Assembly (NCBI GenBank): GCA_030684395.1
Contig: JAUXTT010000010.1
Location: 62,001 to 126,000, forward strand
DNA length: 64,000 bases
Origin: Bacteroidota bacterium
GTDB taxonomy: Bacteria > Bacteroidota > Bacteroidia > B-17B0 > Aurantibacillaceae
Reading direction: 5' to 3'
The notes under the pieces: generated by a model
The model's input: only the letters and a program-made list of their open reading frames with translations
The model's database searches: none
Told to the model about the DNA's origin: nothing
Made by a program: the position numbers and the translations under genes
Shown here: one piece after another, positions 62,343-64,000 of the stretch
Position numbering within the stretch: the first letter of the stretch is position 1
Layout: each line of letters opens with the position of its first letter

Positions 62343-63020
62343 CTACCTCAAATTAATCTCATGAAACACCTTATAATTACTCATTATTCCATTCTCGTAT
62401 TTTCTTTCTAAGATCGTGATCTTATTGCACTGAAACTGCTCCATTAAACGATCCTGATGAATGATGCGCATGGCCTTTTCGGAAAGTGCTATTTCTAATG
62501 AACGGGCAATGGTTAAATGTGGAACAAATTCCTTGTTGGGAATATTCATCAGTTCAGCAATTTGTTTTCTTATGTTTTCAATATGGTTTGTATTCTCAAT
62601 TCTGGAGTAAATTGTTTTTTTGTTTGTATCGGAATCAAACAATCCAAAACCATTCAGTTTTACTGCAAAAGAAGAACTTTGCGATAACACCTGTTGTAAG
62701 GCAGAAAGGAAATAAGGACTCATTGGAACCGACTGATGAAATGAATGCAAAGAAATGTGAGCAATTGAGTACAGGTTTTCCCGGGACAGCCCGATCGTTT
62801 TATTTAAGGTGATCTTCATTCCTTTTACCTTTTTCTTAATAGTATCCGGCGGTGAGATCAGCATAAAATACTGGTAAAAAGCTTTTGGACTTACCGCTTC
62901 TTTCTTGCCTGCCACAATTGACGAAACGGGTTTAGCCGGAGTCTTGGCAGCACTTTGCGCATCTGAGAACAGCGACAATTGAGTGCTTTCATTTTTTGGA
63001 GATGTAATACTTGTTTTCAT
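62343..63020 (-). CDS. 2H phosphoesterase (2'-5' RNA ligase-like) with beta-clamp-like motif
   Basis: 225 residues. The two HxS/T motifs of the 2H fold are AHISLHSF (His88) and PHLTIAR (His168), about 80 residues apart as usual. Members cleave 2',3'-cyclic phosphates or related bonds in RNA. The first 45 residues are an unstructured extension with QLSLF (14-18), the consensus by which DNA polymerases and repair proteins bind the sliding clamp. TAATTTTG on the minus strand is a -7 box, and two palindromes overlap the promoter. A DNA-repair link is an inference from the motif. Confidence 0.85.
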   Translation of the reverse strand: MKTSITSPKNESTQLSLFSDAQSAAKTPAKPVSSIVAGKKEAVSPKAFYQYFMLISPPDTIKKKVKGMKITLNKTIGLSRENLYSIAHISLHSFHQSVPMSPYFLSALQQVLSQSSSFAVKLNGFGLFDSDTNKKTIYSRIENTNHIENIRKQIAELMNIPNKEFVPHLTIARSLEIALSEKAMRIIHQDRLMEQFQCNKITILERKYENGIMSNYKVFHEINLR

Positions 63021-63047
63021 TCCCTTTGATTTTATTAAAACAAAATT

Positions 63048-63085
63048 ACTACTTTTTGTAGTTATTGATTGCTACTTTACGTAGC
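63048..63085 (-). promoter_or_regulatory. Twin CTAC-N5-GTAG operators before the 2H phosphoesterase gene
   Basis: ACTAC-TTTTT-GTAGT (63048-63062) and GCTAC-TTTAC-GTAGC (63071-63085) are two perfect 5-base-arm palindromes with centres 23 bases apart. The first adjoins the -7 box TAATTTTG of the minus-strand gene. The layout suits a dimeric repressor covering the promoter. Confidence 0.6.
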
Positions 63086-63389
63086 ATTATGAAAATGACA
63101 ATAAAATCAAAGCTTTCGAAGGGAAATGAGGCTAAAATAATTGACTTTTTGAGAGGATGATATTTGATTTTACAAGAAAACAGGCTGAATATATATTTAT
63201 GTCGGCAGAAAGAGGGTTCGGAAGATAGTATCTCCTTTTGATAGTTTATGATAAATGGTTAAATTCGTGAAAGCAAATAGGAACATAAAAACTAATGGAA
63301 CATTGCAAAAACTGCAATATAACATCATAAAAACTGGCCCTATAAGTACGTTGGGTGCAAGCGTAGTTAGACATATATAAAAGCAAAAC
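63086..63389. other. Intergenic stretch before the last gene
   Basis: It holds only a 23-codon frame from ATG 63089 to TGA 63160 (MKMTIKSKLSKGNEAKIIDF), which starts right at the operator pair and may be a leader peptide or chance. A hydrophobic minus-strand frame at 63197-63409 has no supporting motif. Nothing else was recognised. Confidence 0.35.
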
Positions 63390-64000
63390 ATGACCATTAA
63401 AAGAATCATATTATTTTTTATCGTATATTTTACAAGTAATCTCAGCTTTTGTCAAAGTTTGACCGATTCTTATTATTCATCATGGAAAGGAATCATTGAG
63501 AGGAACTTTACAACAAAAAATAAAGACACATTAAAACTGATTATTGCCGAATGGGAAAAATCAAATTCTTACTATATTAAGGACAGCCTGCATAGCCAAG
63601 AAGTATTTATCAAAGAAACTTATATTCTCTTCCCAAAACTTGTTGAGGTATTCTACAACAATTTTTGGTCTAATTTTTCAAAAGAATTTCAACCAGATGA
63701 AATTTACTATTACCTCCCTACAAATATTACAATCCAATTCTCAAATAAAGTATTACCTAAAGATATGCTCTCATATCAATCAGAGTTTTCTGGAATTCAT
63801 AAAGACTCTTTAAAAAAACACCCTAATGCAATGATTAATGAAATTACTGATAGTCGTTTTTATGATGACTTTATTAAATATGATCCTAATGACCACTTAG
63901 TAGAGCTTAATAACTTCAAACCTTATTTGCTAGACAGCTCTTTTAGAATAATTTATGACGTTCAGAATAATTACTTTCAAAATTCAATTGAAAAAGAATT
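63390..64000 (+). CDS. Secreted protein of unknown function (3' end cut by window)
   Basis: The frame is open from ATG 63390 to the window end, 203 codons. A signal peptide is clear (MTIKRIILFFIVYFTSNLSF, then CQSLTD). The mature part is rich in aromatic, Asn and Lys residues (EVFYNNFWSNFSKEFQPDEI). No domain recognised. It may be a periplasmic or outer-membrane-attached protein. Confidence 0.75.
   Translation, partial: MTIKRIILFFIVYFTSNLSFCQSLTDSYYSSWKGIIERNFTTKNKDTLKLIIAEWEKSNSYYIKDSLHSQEVFIKETYILFPKLVEVFYNNFWSNFSKEFQPDEIYYYLPTNITIQFSNKVLPKDMLSYQSEFSGIHKDSLKKHPNAMINEITDSRFYDDFIKYDPNDHLVELNNFKPYLLDSSFRIIYDVQNNYFQNSIEKE

Noticed and set aside
63197-63409. Hydrophobic 70-codon frame on the minus strand
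   Set aside because: No start context or family; it overlaps the upstream region and signal-peptide codons of the plus-strand gene at 63390.
1-64000. CRISPR array, tRNA or rRNA genes, intact transposase
   Set aside because: I looked for regular short repeats with spacers, cloverleaf ends and DDE or Tyr-recombinase motifs and found none.

Overview
The window is AT-rich chromosomal DNA of a Bacteroidota bacterium. The evidence is secreted proteins with type IX secretion (T9SS) C-terminal domains, promoters of the TAnnTTTG type, a clade II (Sec/lipoprotein) nitrous oxide reductase, an RND-TolC fusion and the HYC_CC_PP and GDCCVFC small-protein families. I see no tRNA, rRNA, CRISPR array or intact insertion sequence.

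Layout. 1-3.1 kb: two secreted-protein genes on the minus strand and a decayed paralog fragment. 3.9-9.8 kb: a MarR regulator with an Arr-type rifamycin ADP-ribosyltransferase, then single genes (YdjM-like membrane protein, GH25 lysozyme, SET protein, small lipoproteins, a cytochrome c lipoprotein). 9.9-13.4 kb: two two-component systems, one OmpR-type and one LytS/LytTR-type. 13.5-16.3 kb: a CPA2 cation/proton antiporter. 16.5-21.8 kb: a 1760-residue T9SS metalloprotease with HYR-like repeats. 21.9-22.9 kb: an ArsR/AHSA1 pair.

23.1-49.1 kb is a nitrogen-oxide respiration and nitrosative-stress island. It holds a Crp/Fnr regulator, cytochrome c, nosZ, a nosL fusion, nosDFY, a PAS protein, a truncated haemoglobin, a Ric/ScdA-type di-iron repair protein, a thioredoxin-like protein and a fasciclin lipoprotein. 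Next comes an operon of a nitronate-monooxygenase-like protein, tyrosine phenol-lyase, norC, an atypical norB and proline dehydrogenase. An Rrf2 (NsrR-like) regulator follows with nrdD, nrdG and a radical SAM gene. A second Crp/Fnr gene with a 12-TM haem-copper-oxidase-like membrane protein closes it.

Two regulatory codes can be read by eye. A TGAT-N4-ATCA dyad lies at exactly the same distance (29.5 bp from dyad centre to the first base of the -7 box) before the nos, ric, fasciclin and crp promoters. A second AATTnGGA-N8-TCCGAnTT dyad overlaps the -33 region of both the rrf2 gene and the tpl-nor operon. Together they suggest a Crp/Fnr-family activator and an NsrR-type repressor sharing control of the island.

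49.5-62.2 kb is an envelope and metal-homeostasis region: outer-membrane protein, lipoprotein, T9SS protein, T9SS multicopper oxidase, HMA proteins, a HME-RND pump fused to its outer-membrane channel, an adaptor, and Cys-rich small proteins. 62.3-64 kb: a 2H phosphoesterase with a beta-clamp-like motif behind a double palindrome, and a truncated secreted protein at the window edge.

The points most worth checking are the nrdD reading frame (its glycyl-radical tail lies in the +1 frame), the unusual NorB ligands, the tpl-nor operon and the two operator families.
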